DNA of 64,000 nucleotides from an uncultured Coriobacteriaceae bacterium (lineage in GTDB: Bacteria > Actinomycetota > Coriobacteriia > Coriobacteriales > Atopobiaceae), in contig CADBCS010000023.1 of assembly GCA_902793195.1 (NCBI GenBank), positions 1 to 64,000 on the forward strand, written 5' to 3'. The position numbers and the translations under genes were made by a program. Every line of letters begins with the position of its first letter. The first letter of the stretch is position 1. Below are positions 23,562-32,737 of the stretch, piece by piece. Below the pieces are notes generated by a model. That model saw only the letters and a program-made list of their open reading frames with translations, had not been told where the DNA came from and did not search any database.

Positions 23562-24715
23562 GGCGTTTCCCATCCCACGATGTACTTGTAATCACCATAC
23601 TCCTTGTACTGCACCGGTGCGCAGTAGAGCGTGTTCTCGCCATCGGCCGAAAGCATCTCGGGAAAGAGGACGCACCCAAAGGTCGCCGACCCCTTGTGGG
23701 CCCTGCGGCACTTGCGGTAGGAGTCCGTCTCGTCCATGCTGTTTATCTCAAGGATTGTCTGAGTGCCAAAAAGATAGAGGGGCAGCGCCGGCATGGAGAT
23801 GTAGTCCTTTATAGACTCGAGCTTGGCTGCGTTTGTGGTGAGGTAGCGCAGGACCTTGTTGCGCTCGATATGGGGACGCCTCTTCTCCTCGAACGCACGT
23901 ACCAGCTCCGTGTTTCGGTTGTGGACTACGGCCAACCGTCGCGGCTTGTAGTGCTCCCTCAATAGCTCGATCTGCTCTAGGTAGAGGTCGGAGATTCCGT
24001 AGAGCACCTCATCGAAGGAAGCCATGACGTTTTGCGCCATTCGGTCGGGCAGGAACCGAGACGCATATTCCAGGTACCTTCGGTAGGACATGTCGGGCAG
24101 GGTCATGACGAGCGGCACGTCGAGCGCGGAGGCAAACGCAAAGGGCAGAATCACGTGCAGGTACTCCTGTCGGGTGAGCCCCGTCTTGTACGACTCAAAC
24201 CTGATGTCCGACACCTCATCCGCATGGGCACAGACAAATGACGCCAGGTCGGCCTCGCTGTCGTCGAGTCCTTCGCCATAGACGTCCGACGACCCGTCGA
24301 CGTAACGCTTTCCACAGGCGTAGTCGAAGCGGCACACCCTGCCGCTCGTGAGCGTCACAACGCCGGTGACCTCGTGGTCGCCAAAGAGACACGGACCTCC
24401 CTCGACGCACACGTCCTCCGGCGTCTCCTCGAGTGCCTTTGCGATAAGGTCCAGGTTCGCAACGCAGAAGGGATAGATCTCGTGGCGCCGAAGGTCGATG
24501 TTCTTGAGACCGGGCAGTATGGCGGCAAGCTGGTCGAAGCTGCAGATGTTTGCGGTGTTCTTAAACCGAAGCACTCCCTCAGCCAGGTTGGGCATCTCGT
24601 AGAAGTCACCCGAAGCGATGCGGAAGTCGAGCATCTCGCTCGCACAGGCCGCATAGGCCGTCTGGGCGAGTGGCACGCCCCTCTCCTCCAGCAGGCCACG
24701 TATGGTATAGAACAA
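23558..24715 (-). CDS. Hypothetical protein of the sensor-MFS operon
   Basis: A 385-residue soluble protein without signal peptide or membrane helix that I do not recognise. Conserved-looking stretches are DFYEMPNLAEGVLRFKN near the N-terminus, GPCLFGDHEVTG near 110, PFAFASALDVPLVMTLPDM near 210-230 and AHKGSATFGCVLFPEML near the C-terminus. It is first in an operon whose next two genes overlap it and each other (ATGA, then 11 bp), so it should act in the same pathway, perhaps as an enzyme or output partner of the sensor. A divergent HAD gene begins 178 bp upstream. Confidence 0.72.
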   Translation of the reverse strand: MFYTIRGLLEERGVPLAQTAYAACASEMLDFRIASGDFYEMPNLAEGVLRFKNTANICSFDQLAAILPGLKNIDLRRHEIYPFCVANLDLIAKALEETPEDVCVEGGPCLFGDHEVTGVVTLTSGRVCRFDYACGKRYVDGSSDVYGEGLDDSEADLASFVCAHADEVSDIRFESYKTGLTRQEYLHVILPFAFASALDVPLVMTLPDMSYRRYLEYASRFLPDRMAQNVMASFDEVLYGISDLYLEQIELLREHYKPRRLAVVHNRNTELVRAFEEKRRPHIERNKVLRYLTTNAAKLESIKDYISMPALPLYLFGTQTILEINSMDETDSYRKCRRAHKGSATFGCVLFPEMLSADGENTLYCAPVQYKEYGDYKYIVGWETP

Positions 24716-24893
24716 CGTTCACTCTCCTTCGCGCCCGAGGGTATGTCTCCATCATCAACGATATTACCAGAGAAACCGTGCCCAGACGGCGAAGTGGGTA
24801 GTGCGGTACCGCCACATGAGGGATACTCGTTACGAAAGGTAGACAAGCTCGGCAAGCGGATGCGCGCAAAGGCGACGGGTAAGGAGGAAGGTA

Positions 24894-25739
24894 GTGTTCC
24901 GACTGGTTGCAACAGACCTCGACGGCACGCTGTTGAGGTCTGACAAGACGATTTCTGGGGAAACGGAGCAGATGCTCTCGTCGATGTGCGAAAGGGGCGT
25001 CCTGTTTGTTCCTTCCACGGGAAGAACCCACATGGAACTGCCGGACCCCATTATGCGGGTCGCACAACTGCGGTATGCGATCACCTGCAACGGCGGAGGG
25101 GTATACGACTTCGATGAGCAGCGCTACATCTACAGCTTCACGATTGACAAGGCGCTCGGGGTGCGGGTGCTTAAGGCATGCGCGTCCCTTCCCGTATATC
25201 CCACGATCGTATGCAACGGAAATCGCCACATCCTCACGGACGCACGGGGCAAGGTCTCGGACTACGTAATTGCGAAGGCGGCCCCCGGAATCGTGGAGAA
25301 GTCGCACCGCAGCACCGACCTCGTCGCCACCCTGCAAGAGACGGCAGACGGTCTTCAAAAGGCCTTCCTGTACTCAAAGGACGAGAAGCTCACTCCGCTT
25401 ATCGTGGCCGAGCTGCGAAACGAGTTTCCCGAGCTTCGAATAACCACTTCCGGGCCCATCTACGTGGAGGTCAACGCATCTGGCATCGACAAGGGAAGGG
25501 CTCTTGGGCTCCTGTGCGAGCACGTGGGCATCCCCATGGAGGAAAGTATCGCCTTTGGGGATGCGGCAAACGACCTGGCAATGCTGCGGGCGGCAGGATG
25601 CGCCGTCGTTCCGCAGAACGGCACCGACGAGGCAAAGGACGTAGCAGATATCGTGTGCGAGAGCTGCGACGACGACGGTGTGAGAAAGACCCTCGAGCGA
25701 CTCGCGAACGAGGGAACGCTGCCTGCCCTCGGGCTGTAG
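24894..25739 (+). CDS. HAD-superfamily Cof-type phosphatase
   Basis: A 281-residue haloacid-dehalogenase hydrolase of the Cof/YbjI group that dephosphorylates sugar phosphates or cofactors. Motif I DLDGTLLRSD supplies nucleophile Asp8 and Asp10; Lys in NASGIDKGRAL and the metal aspartates in AFGDAANDLAML complete the site. A C2-type cap lies between. GTG 24894 is preceded by AAGGAGG at good distance. It is divergent from the sensor-MFS operon and may share its promoter region. Confidence 0.9.
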   Translation: MFRLVATDLDGTLLRSDKTISGETEQMLSSMCERGVLFVPSTGRTHMELPDPIMRVAQLRYAITCNGGGVYDFDEQRYIYSFTIDKALGVRVLKACASLPVYPTIVCNGNRHILTDARGKVSDYVIAKAAPGIVEKSHRSTDLVATLQETADGLQKAFLYSKDEKLTPLIVAELRNEFPELRITTSGPIYVEVNASGIDKGRALGLLCEHVGIPMEESIAFGDAANDLAMLRAAGCAVVPQNGTDEAKDVADIVCESCDDDGVRKTLERLANEGTLPALGL

Positions 25740-25752
25740 CACGGATGCGAGA

Positions 25753-25786
25753 GGCGCCGCCGGGGCATTGGTACCTCGCCGGCGCC
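25753..25786. terminator. GC-rich convergent hairpin
   Basis: GGCGCCG (25753-25759) and CGGCGCC (25780-25786) form the base of a G/C-rich hairpin. It lies between the stops of a plus-strand and a minus-strand gene. The U-run is weak. Confidence 0.5.
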
Positions 25787-25822
25787 CATCTTCAATCCAT
25801 GTGCGTTCGGACGTTCCTCCGA

Positions 25823-26437
25823 TTAGGCACCGGTGTAGTTTGCGCGCATGACGGAGTCCACGAGCGACTCCACATCCTCCTCGTACATGCCTCCGCCCTC
25901 TTCCCCATCGGCCTCTCGATAGGTGATGCCATACTCACTGCCGGAGTCGTTCCATGTTACGAGAGTCGCGAGGCCTTCGAACGCACCGTAGCACGTAACG
26001 TCCACGTCGGACACGTTCTGCTTCCACGTGTGCTCAAACTCCGATGGATTGCGATCGGAGACGGATGACGCATGGCTCCCATCTGCCTTGCGAACGATCA
26101 GCGAGGCATAGTCCTGGGCATAGGTTACTTGGGCGACCCCTTCGCCATATGCGTACTGGGGATTGCTGAAGGGAGCCCCCCCAACGCTCACGTTCTCCGG
26201 AACGCCAAACCCATCGATTCCCGCACCTTGGGCGGCATCCATCACGCTCTTGACCTCCGTCCACGATTGGGGGACCGCCTGCTGGCTTGGCGTCGCGTTG
26301 CCAGCATCCTGTTGCGTGGTTTGCGCAGGAGCGTTCTCCTGACTCGCCTGCTCGGGCTGACCCTGAGAGCAACCGACGAGGGACAATGCCAGCGCCATGC
26401 CGACGGCACATGACCTAAAGGCTACCGACTTGTTCAT
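25823..26437 (-). CDS. Putative lipoprotein
   Basis: A 204-residue exported lipoprotein. The N-terminus has positive residues, a hydrophobic stretch and the lipobox LVGC (Cys23), followed by a Gln/Ala/Thr-rich linker to about residue 55. The remaining domain has alternating beta strands (SLIVRKADGS, VDVTCYGAFEG, TLVTWNDSGSEYGITYREA), similar to small uncharacterised lipoproteins of Coriobacteriia. It stands alone and converges with the HAD gene. Function unknown. Confidence 0.8.
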   Translation of the reverse strand: MNKSVAFRSCAVGMALALSLVGCSQGQPEQASQENAPAQTTQQDAGNATPSQQAVPQSWTEVKSVMDAAQGAGIDGFGVPENVSVGGAPFSNPQYAYGEGVAQVTYAQDYASLIVRKADGSHASSVSDRNPSEFEHTWKQNVSDVDVTCYGAFEGLATLVTWNDSGSEYGITYREADGEEGGGMYEEDVESLVDSVMRANYTGA

Positions 26438-26623
26438 GTCTGTCCTTTCCCCGATGAGTCCGTACCTCTACTTTACTCGCATCATGTGCCGATGAAGCCG
26501 AAAAACTGCTTGCGGTCGGCATACGTAACCGCTCGCCAATACGTCGCGCCTACGGAATCGTTCTCACGTAGAATTGTGATGATACGTGGCAAATGCGTCA
26601 TGCACCCAAACGAAAGGATCAAC

Positions 26624-28096
26624 ATGAGCAACGACTCCTGGCGTCCCAAGCTTCACGTGGCACCGTACAACGGATCCATCTCCGACCCCAACGGCCTCTG
26701 CCAGTTCAAGGGTACCTATCACTTCTTCTGCCAGAACGCCCCCACGTATCCCGGCGACTATGACTCCCCACACGGGTGGGGCCACTTCGCGACCAGGGAC
26801 CTCGTGAACTACACGTTCCTTGGGTGCCACATCTTCCCCGGCTCCCCCGCCGACCGCGACGGCTCGTATTCCGGCGGCGCCTACATAAACGAGGACGTCG
26901 ACGAGGTGTGGTTCTACTACACCGGCAACATCCGCGAGGAGGAGGGAGACGGCACCTACGCGGGTCGCCTGGCCAACCAGACCCTCATGCGCTCCTACAA
27001 CGGCATCAACATGGAGGGCAAGGAGGTCGTGCTCGACAACTCCGGCTATCCCGCATACTGCAGCTGCCACGTGCGCGACCCCAAGGTGTGGAAGCAGAAC
27101 GGCAAGCTTCACATGCTCCTGGGTGCCCGCACACGCGAGGACTCGCGTGGTGCCATTATGATGTACGACTCCGATGACGGTTACAAATGGACGATGTCGG
27201 GTTCCATAACCAACCTTGAGGAGAAGCCCTTTGGCTACATGTGGGAGTGCCCCGACCGCCTGGTGCTCGATGGCAGGGAGTTCCTCAGCACGTGCCCCCA
27301 GGGCATGATGAAGGCCATCGCCTCCCAGGACTCCACGCGCACGACCTGCCAAAACGTCCATGCCGCCGGCTACTTCCCCATAGACGGCACCATCGTCGAC
27401 CTCCTCGCCCAGGACACCGAGCTCATGGACGCCAAGGCGCCGCATGCCGCAATGGACGAGCACACCTTCGTCGACTGGGACTATGGCTTCGACTTCTATG
27501 CGTGTCAGACCCTCGTGGACGAGAAGGGACGCACGATGCTCGTGGGCTGGATGAGCCTGCCCCACGACGAGGATGACGTACGCGCGTACGACAACCCCAC
27601 CGACACGTGGCGTGGCGTCCTCACCATACCACGCGTGCTCACCTATTGCGAGAAGTGCAACCGCATCCTGCAGGCACCTCCCGCCGAGATCGACGCCCTG
27701 CGCGGTGAGGCCCAGACCTTCGACGGCACGGTCACGTTGCCCAAGAAATGCGCCGACATCGTGCTCGATGGCATCGAGGGCACGGGCACCATATCGTTTG
27801 GCGACTTCCTGGAGCTCCGCTTCGAGGAAGATGGCATCGCAAAGCTCGAGTTTAGCGACATGAGCAAGAGCGGCGACCGCAAGCTGCGCCAGGCCCCCAT
27901 CGACTCCGTGCGCAACGTTCGCATACTCGTGGACACCTCCGTTCTGGAGATCTTCGTGAATGATGGCGCCTATGTCTTTGGCACCCGCTTCTTCGACGAG
28001 CCCGACGAGCTCACGGTGAGCCACAACCTCGCGGCAAAGAGCCAGGTCTGGTACCCCATGGACGAGGTCACCGTAAACTATCTGGTCACACGCTAA
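26624..28096 (+). CDS. GH32 beta-fructosidase / sucrose-6-phosphate hydrolase
   Basis: A 490-residue glycoside hydrolase family 32 enzyme that releases fructose from sucrose, sucrose phosphate or fructans. The three catalytic motifs are SDPNG (nucleophile Asp21), HVRDPKV (Asp152) and WECPD (acid/base Glu207), followed by a C-terminal beta-sandwich with VDTSVLEIFVNDG. The absence of a signal peptide points to a cytoplasmic enzyme acting on imported sugar. ATG 26624 has GAAAGG upstream; the longer upstream frame has no ribosome site. No PTS or regulator gene is adjacent, which is unusual for sucrose loci. Confidence 0.92.
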   Translation: MSNDSWRPKLHVAPYNGSISDPNGLCQFKGTYHFFCQNAPTYPGDYDSPHGWGHFATRDLVNYTFLGCHIFPGSPADRDGSYSGGAYINEDVDEVWFYYTGNIREEEGDGTYAGRLANQTLMRSYNGINMEGKEVVLDNSGYPAYCSCHVRDPKVWKQNGKLHMLLGARTREDSRGAIMMYDSDDGYKWTMSGSITNLEEKPFGYMWECPDRLVLDGREFLSTCPQGMMKAIASQDSTRTTCQNVHAAGYFPIDGTIVDLLAQDTELMDAKAPHAAMDEHTFVDWDYGFDFYACQTLVDEKGRTMLVGWMSLPHDEDDVRAYDNPTDTWRGVLTIPRVLTYCEKCNRILQAPPAEIDALRGEAQTFDGTVTLPKKCADIVLDGIEGTGTISFGDFLELRFEEDGIAKLEFSDMSKSGDRKLRQAPIDSVRNVRILVDTSVLEIFVNDGAYVFGTRFFDEPDELTVSHNLAAKSQVWYPMDEVTVNYLVTR

Positions 28097-28140
28097 CGAC
28101 ATTCCGTCACTGGCAAGGAAGAAGGATCTGTAAATAGAAA

Positions 28141-28175
28141 CGCGCCGCCGCGAGGCTCAGCCCCACGGCGGCGCG
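28141..28175 (+). terminator. Terminator-like hairpin after GH32 gene
   Basis: CGCGCCGCCG (28141-28150) and CGGCGGCGCG (28166-28175) pair perfectly around a 15-base loop, 45 bp after the GH32 stop. No U-run follows, so termination strength is uncertain. Confidence 0.55.
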
Positions 28176-28217
28176 AACTATTGACGAGAGGTGTTATGAG
28201 AACTGGCGGTGAGCCTG

Positions 28218-28523
28218 TTAAGGATCGAGCCTTGTATGAACGCGAATCCCTGGGCGATGATGTAGCTCCCGCCGAGTGACCACCGGCACCTCGAAGAAGC
28301 ACTGCAGCATCCGAAGGAACGTGGACTTGCCGAATCTCCTGGGCCGACAGTAGAGCGTGACGCCGCCGCGGTCCACGAGGTCGCGCACGGCGAGCGACTT
28401 GTCCACGTAGGTGAACCGTCGCAGCACGTCCTCGAAGCTCTCGATGCCGATGGGAAGCTGGCGCCGACCGCTCCTGTCCACGATGCGCGGCTCGCCCTTC
28501 GCGCGTACAGACCCGTTGCACAT
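28218..28523 (-). pseudogene. AAA-ATPase-like gene, N-terminal fragment
   Basis: A 101-residue fragment of the AAA-ATPase-like/DUF1703 family, whose full members are about 500-600 residues. It retains LPIGIESFEDV, FTYVDKSLAVRDLV and YCRPRRFGKSTFLRML (the Walker A region), then diverges and stops. The rest of the gene is missing. A different C-terminal piece of the same family lies at 30666-31626 but in the wrong order to be the other half. Confidence 0.75.
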
Positions 28524-28572
28524 GGTGCGCCTCCTCGTCTACACCCATTCTAGCGTCCCCGTCGTCACAGGC

Positions 28573-28664
28573 GGTGGAACGCTTTCTCCCCAGGAAGAAG
28601 TGTTTCATTCCCCGCGCAAGCGTGGGAACTGAAACACTTCTTCCTGGGGAGAAAGCGTTCCACC
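28573..28664. repeat. Long perfect inverted repeat (35-bp arms)
   Basis: Arms 28573-28607 and 28630-28664 are perfect reverse complements over 35 bases with a 22-base loop. It lies 50 bp upstream of the AAA-ATPase fragment. The size and perfection are those of a mobile palindromic element or a recent fold-back duplication rather than a terminator. Confidence 0.85.
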
Positions 28665-28752
28665 CGTGGGGTCGAAATAGAAGGCAGCCATCCCGGCCGA
28701 ACGCCCTACCAGGTAGATCTGTTCAGCCAGGCTGGCACCTATATCAAGTGTC

Positions 28753-30393
28753 CTACCCCTTCACGAAGGCCTTGCCGTAGGTCTGGGTGGCGCCCTGGTA
28801 GGTCTTCGGCGGGGCGGGGTCGCCCTTGGGAACGATCACGACCTGAACGGCCTCGAGGCGGCGCGACTTGCCCTGGGTGCCGGCCCTCTCGCCGTTCTTC
28901 GCCCAGGCCATCCAGCCGTACCTCTGGCTGTGGACGCGGTAGTAGACGTCGTACTTCTTCTCCATCTGTCCGTAGAGGCGGATCTGCACGGCCTCGAGGC
29001 GGCGCGACTTGCCGGTGGTGCCGGAGCGCTTGCCGTCGCGCTTCCAGCTCTTCTCCCAGCCGGTCCTCTGCACGTGGCTGCGGTACTCTATGCCGCCGGA
29101 GACGTCGGCGTCGGGGACGGCGAGGGTCAGCGCCTCGAGACGGCGCGACTTGCCGGTGGTGCCCGCCACGGCGCCGCCGCTGACGGAGACCAGCCAGCCC
29201 TTCTTCTGCACGTGGGCGGTGACGGTTGCGGACGGTACCTTAGCGGGTGCTGGCGCCGGATCGGCGTCCTTCACCGCGTCGGGGATCACGATCTTGACGT
29301 CAGCGGTCGGCTTGCCGGACACGACGACCTTGCCGCCCTCGAGCTTCGCTGTGACGCCGTTGGACTCGATTGCCTTGAAGTCCTCGAAGTGGTACCCGTC
29401 TTTCGCCGCGTAGGTGACGGCGGCCATCGCGGCGCCTTTCTCGACGGTCTGCTCTGTCGCGCCGCTCGTGGTCGCGTTCGCGCCGCCGGTGAGGGTAACG
29501 GTGTACTTGTATGCCTCTGCCGGGAACTGTACCTTCTTATAAGTCAGTTGCTGCCCTTCGGTGCTGATCGCAATATCCGACTTGCCCTTGGTGCCTGCCG
29601 CGTCCGTCCAGCCGATGCCGGGGATGGCGTTCTTGACGCTTCCCCTCGCAGAAAACGCATCTCCGTCCCCTGTCCCTGTTGCAATGACAGAAGCTCCATC
29701 TTCGATAGTAACTTGTCCACTGGATGTATAAATCCCGTGATTCCCCTCTGCGACGACGGAAGCGCCCCCTCCGATGGTCACATTGCCACTCGGAAAATAC
29801 ATATAGATGCCAGGATAATGTGCTCCAATCGCAGTCAGACTGCCCTTTCCTGTGATGGTAAGGGTCCCACTGTAACTGTAGATGCCACACTCCAAACTAG
29901 CGCCAACTCCGACACTGTTTGTGGACCCAGGTGACAACTCGATCCTCAGGTCAGTTGAAGAATCTGTGTAATAGATTCCACAATTGTCAATACCCTGCTT
30001 GATGTCAGCACCGTTCAGCGTGAGGGTGGCTGGGGTTTTGACCACACCGCCTTCGATGACGGCGGGGGTGAATGTCACCTTGCCATTATTCATCGGGTCG
30101 CCTTCAAGAACATTGCCCTTGTTAGCGTCCGTAACCTGCACCCCGCCAACCCAGAGGTTGTAGCTGGTGGCATCCTGCACCTCGACGACATCCTCGTCGC
30201 TCACGCCTTGTGCCTCGGCAAGGCCCTCGTCATCATCACCCTGGACCTCGGCGACGACCCCGTCGTCGGGCTCCACCGTCACCTCGTCGGCCAGGCCCAC
30301 GGCTGGGAACATGCCCAGCACCATCGCCAGGGTCACGAACAGGCTAAGCGCGCATCTGAGCGCGACCCCACACAACATATTCTTATTTGTCAT
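28753..30393 (-). CDS. Secreted surface protein with ChW repeats
   Basis: A 546-residue exported protein. A signal peptide (ALRCALSLFVTLAMVLGMFP, cleavage near GLADE) is followed by an acidic linker, then about 150 residues of beta-helix-like turns (CGIYSYSGTLTITGKG, GIYTSSGQVTIEDGASV). A bacterial repeat-type domain (TVTLTGGANATTSG) follows. The last 170 residues hold three ChW repeats, each with a G-W pair, a GTTGKS- or GTQGKS-type turn, then RRLEA. ChW repeats are cell-surface modules known from Clostridium. ATG 30393 has AAAGGGGA upstream. No sortase motif is seen, so surface attachment is probably by the repeats. Confidence 0.85.
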   Translation of the reverse strand: MTNKNMLCGVALRCALSLFVTLAMVLGMFPAVGLADEVTVEPDDGVVAEVQGDDDEGLAEAQGVSDEDVVEVQDATSYNLWVGGVQVTDANKGNVLEGDPMNNGKVTFTPAVIEGGVVKTPATLTLNGADIKQGIDNCGIYYTDSSTDLRIELSPGSTNSVGVGASLECGIYSYSGTLTITGKGSLTAIGAHYPGIYMYFPSGNVTIGGGASVVAEGNHGIYTSSGQVTIEDGASVIATGTGDGDAFSARGSVKNAIPGIGWTDAAGTKGKSDIAISTEGQQLTYKKVQFPAEAYKYTVTLTGGANATTSGATEQTVEKGAAMAAVTYAAKDGYHFEDFKAIESNGVTAKLEGGKVVVSGKPTADVKIVIPDAVKDADPAPAPAKVPSATVTAHVQKKGWLVSVSGGAVAGTTGKSRRLEALTLAVPDADVSGGIEYRSHVQRTGWEKSWKRDGKRSGTTGKSRRLEAVQIRLYGQMEKKYDVYYRVHSQRYGWMAWAKNGERAGTQGKSRRLEAVQVVIVPKGDPAPPKTYQGATQTYGKAFVKG

Positions 30394-30665
30394 TGCTTCC
30401 CCTTTCATGCTCGTATCCGCACGCACCCGCCCTCATACCATAAGCGTTCCGCGACGCGTGGGCCAAGGGGGTTTTCCAGAGTGTCAAACCCCTGCTTCCG
30501 CGAGCGGTCGATTTCGTGGTGCGAGCGGTTCATCCGGGTAATACCGCAATAAGCGGGCGGTTTCCTGCGCCGATGGGCTGGGATCGACTTGCTAGAGACA
30601 CGTCTCACGCGCGGGCGGCCTGGCACCTGACGTGAAACACCTCCTCCCCCGAAGAACGTGTTTCG

Positions 30666-31626
30666 CTAGGGCATGCGCTCGCACGTAACGGCAACGCGCT
30701 TGCCGCAGAAGGCGACACCCCAGCGTACGAGGCCCACGCCTTCGAGGCCGTGGCCATAGCCCAGGCGCTCGGCCTGGCCGAGTTCCACGTCGCGGGCGCG
30801 CGCGGCGAGGGCGTCGTCGTCCTTGGCCGACCTGTCCAACTTGAGCTCCATCGCGTGGGCGGGCAGCCGCCCCGCCTCGGACGGTTGCGGTCCTGGGCCG
30901 CGGGCGCGTCGCAGGCCGCCACCGCCCGGTGCAGCGCGCGCAGGCGCTCCGCCGAGCAAGCCAGGCGGGTAGCGCGGGCGAGCAGCTCGCCCTCGTACAG
31001 CTCCCACACCTCCAGGTTGGGAATGTTCAGCTCGCGGGGCCTGCGGCTGTCGTTGGGGTACCCCGTGTCGCTGGTCGTCACGTAGCCCGCCTGGTAGAGC
31101 TGCGCCCACACGGCCTCGGGGTTGTGAGAAAGGTCGTCGAACACGGTGCGCAGTCGAGCGGCTTCGTGACCGTGCCGTCGCCTGCGAGGGTCGCTAGCTC
31201 GACCGTCTGCGCCTCTCCCGCATGGCGGATGAGGTCGACCACGATGCCGTTGCGGCTAGTATTGGTCCAGTACGGCTGCGCCTCGCCGCCGTACAGGTAG
31301 TTGAGCACCGACCAGGGACTGTACACGTTCGTCTGCCCGAAGCGGTAGCCGTCGTACCACTCCGCCATCTGGGCGACCTTCTCGGCCCGCCCCATGTCTT
31401 CGGCCAGCGCGGCGACCTCGTCAAAGGTGAAGCCGATGGCCTCGGCGTGGTCGTCGTCGAGCGTCGTGTCGATGCGCACGTTGTTGAGCTCGCTGAACAT
31501 GGACTCCTGGCTCACGCGCAGCACTCCCGTGAGCGCGGCGCAGTACAGGTCGACCGCGCCCTTCAGTGCGCCGGAGAGCCAGGAGCGATAGAAGTCCAGG
31601 ACCATGTGCCGGAAGCCGTTCAGGCG
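30666..31626 (-). pseudogene. AAA-ATPase/DUF1703 gene, frameshifted C-terminal part
   Basis: Three frames together encode the second half of an AAA-ATPase-like protein with its PD-(D/E)XK (DUF1703) nuclease domain. Recognisable pieces are VLTGVLRVSQESMFS-type text, EWYDGYRFGQTNVYSPWSVL, then AVWAQLYQAGYVT, and finally AHAMELKLDRSAKDD and RYGHGLEGVG-like text. Frameshifts occur near 31145 and near 30870. The upstream end stops exactly at the palindrome beginning at 31626, so the N-terminal half is lost. Non-functional. Confidence 0.8.
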
Positions 31627-31690
31627 ACAACGGGGACGTAGGGCGTTGTCAACCCACTCGTTAGTGACAACACCCTACGTCCCCGTTGTC
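31626..31690. repeat. Inverted repeat with 26-bp arms
   Basis: Arms 31626-31651 and 31665-31690 match at 25 of 26 positions around a 13-base loop. Truncated genes on opposite strands abut the two sides, which suggests that the palindrome marks a rearrangement point. Confidence 0.85.
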
Positions 31691-31725
31691 ATCGCCTGTC
31701 CAAGCGCGCAGCGGCCACCAAGGAC

Positions 31726-31980
31726 GTGAGCTTCCAGGACCTCTTTGACGCGGGGCTGGTCGAGATGGACGATGCGCTCGTGGGCGTCAGCCCGCTACAT
31801 CCCGGCAAGGCCACGGTCACCTCCACGGGAAAGATCATGCTCGCAAACGGCCAGATGTTCGAGGACCCCACCGCCGCCTACGAGCGCTTCCTCACCTCGC
31901 AGGGCGCCACGCCCACCGGCCAGAGCGGCTGGATGTACTGGCGTCGAGGCGAGGGCGGCCCGCTCCTCGACGACCTGTAG
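31726..31980 (+). pseudogene. RAMA-type domain fragment
   Basis: An 84-residue fragment. FQDLFDAGLVEMDDALVGV followed by GKIMLANGQMFEDPTAAYER and WMYWRRGEGG resembles the RAMA (restriction-methylase-associated)/DUF4357 module at the end of restriction or DNA-modification proteins. The frame stays open back to the palindrome ending at 31690, where the rest of the gene is lost. It could still be translated from GTG 31726, but no ribosome site is seen. Confidence 0.6.
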
Positions 31981-31986
31981 CACAAC

Positions 31987-32021
31987 GGGTGATACACTCT
32001 CCGTAGGAAAGTGTATCACCC
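31987..32021. repeat. Short inverted repeat
   Basis: GGGTGATACACT (31987-31998) and AGTGTATCACCC (32010-32021) are perfect complements with further partial pairing inside. It lies where the RAMA fragment and the RecG-like fragment end, and may act as a convergent terminator. Confidence 0.7.
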
Positions 32022-32594
32022 CACGCGATATCGCTGGCGAGGGCTGCTGCCCGGCTCCGTTGGCAAGAGCACCCCCTGTCCTACGAGGCGTGCCACGCGC
32101 TTTGCCATCGTCGAGCGCGAGACTCCCGCCCGCGCGGCAAGCTCGGAGATGCTTGCTGAACCCACGGACGTTACGTACTCCACTATCTTCCTCTGGGCAT
32201 CGCCGCGGGGAACGAGGGCCGCTGTCGCCCCACTCGCATTTGGCCGTTGGCCTAGGCCTGCAGACTCCACCGAATCGCGTCTCGCCCTAACCACCAGCTT
32301 GAAGTAGCTCACCAAATCCTCTGGTCGGGGTTCCGGCATACCGGCGAGAGACAGCTCGCGCACGATCGCCCGATACCCAGTCCCACGATTCTCCGCGACA
32401 TACCCAAACTCGGTCGGCGTGCTCTCCAGCAGCGTGGCCAGGCGCATGTTTCTGCTCGAGCCACCCAGCGCGCTCTGCATGGTCGATATGGTCACCGTCC
32501 CATATAGACCACCAGGGTTAATGACCTCCAGCCGATCGCGATAGAGGTCCAGAAACACCGGCGTCGAGCAGCCGATCTCGGAATAGTCGCGGTG
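32016..32594 (-). pseudogene. RecG-like/AlbA_2 ATP-binding protein, C-terminal fragment
   Basis: The last 190 residues of a Schlafen-AlbA_2/HATPase_c_4 type regulator, normally 450-550 residues. Homology-like text begins right after a stop with HRDYSEIG and continues with RLEVINPGGLYG, SRNMRLATLL, ENRGTGYRAI and a C-terminal winged HTH (ISELAARAGVSRSTMAKRVA). The DNA-binding N-terminus is absent and the break is next to a hairpin. Expression would require internal initiation, for example GTG 32558. Confidence 0.75.
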
Positions 32595-32617
32595 TTATCG
32601 GAAGCCAGATGCTATCA

Positions 32618-32673
32618 GAAGCCGCCAGGGAAGCCCGCAGGTCGCGGGCTTTTTTTCAGTGCCCGGCGGCTTC
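32618..32673 (+). terminator. Nested hairpin with T-run
   Basis: AGCCCGC (32632-32638) and GCGGGCT (32644-32650) form a hairpin followed by seven T. An outer pair GAAGCCGCC/GGCGGCTTC (32618-32626, 32665-32673) encloses it. It is a good Rho-independent terminator in the plus direction, although no intact plus-strand gene precedes it. Confidence 0.7.
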
Positions 32674-32737
32674 GCATAACGTGACGCAGCTTCCACAATC
32701 TTTCCCGTGTGTCCTCCACGAGACTAAGGGGGTTCAG

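Noticed and set aside
26564..28102. Minus-strand open frame of 512 codons opposite GH32
   Set aside because: The plus strand encodes a clear GH32 enzyme with all catalytic motifs; the antisense frame reflects high GC.
28218..31626. One AAA-ATPase gene split by insertion of the ChW gene
   Set aside because: The N-terminal piece lies downstream of the C-terminal piece on the minus strand, the wrong order for a simple insertion.
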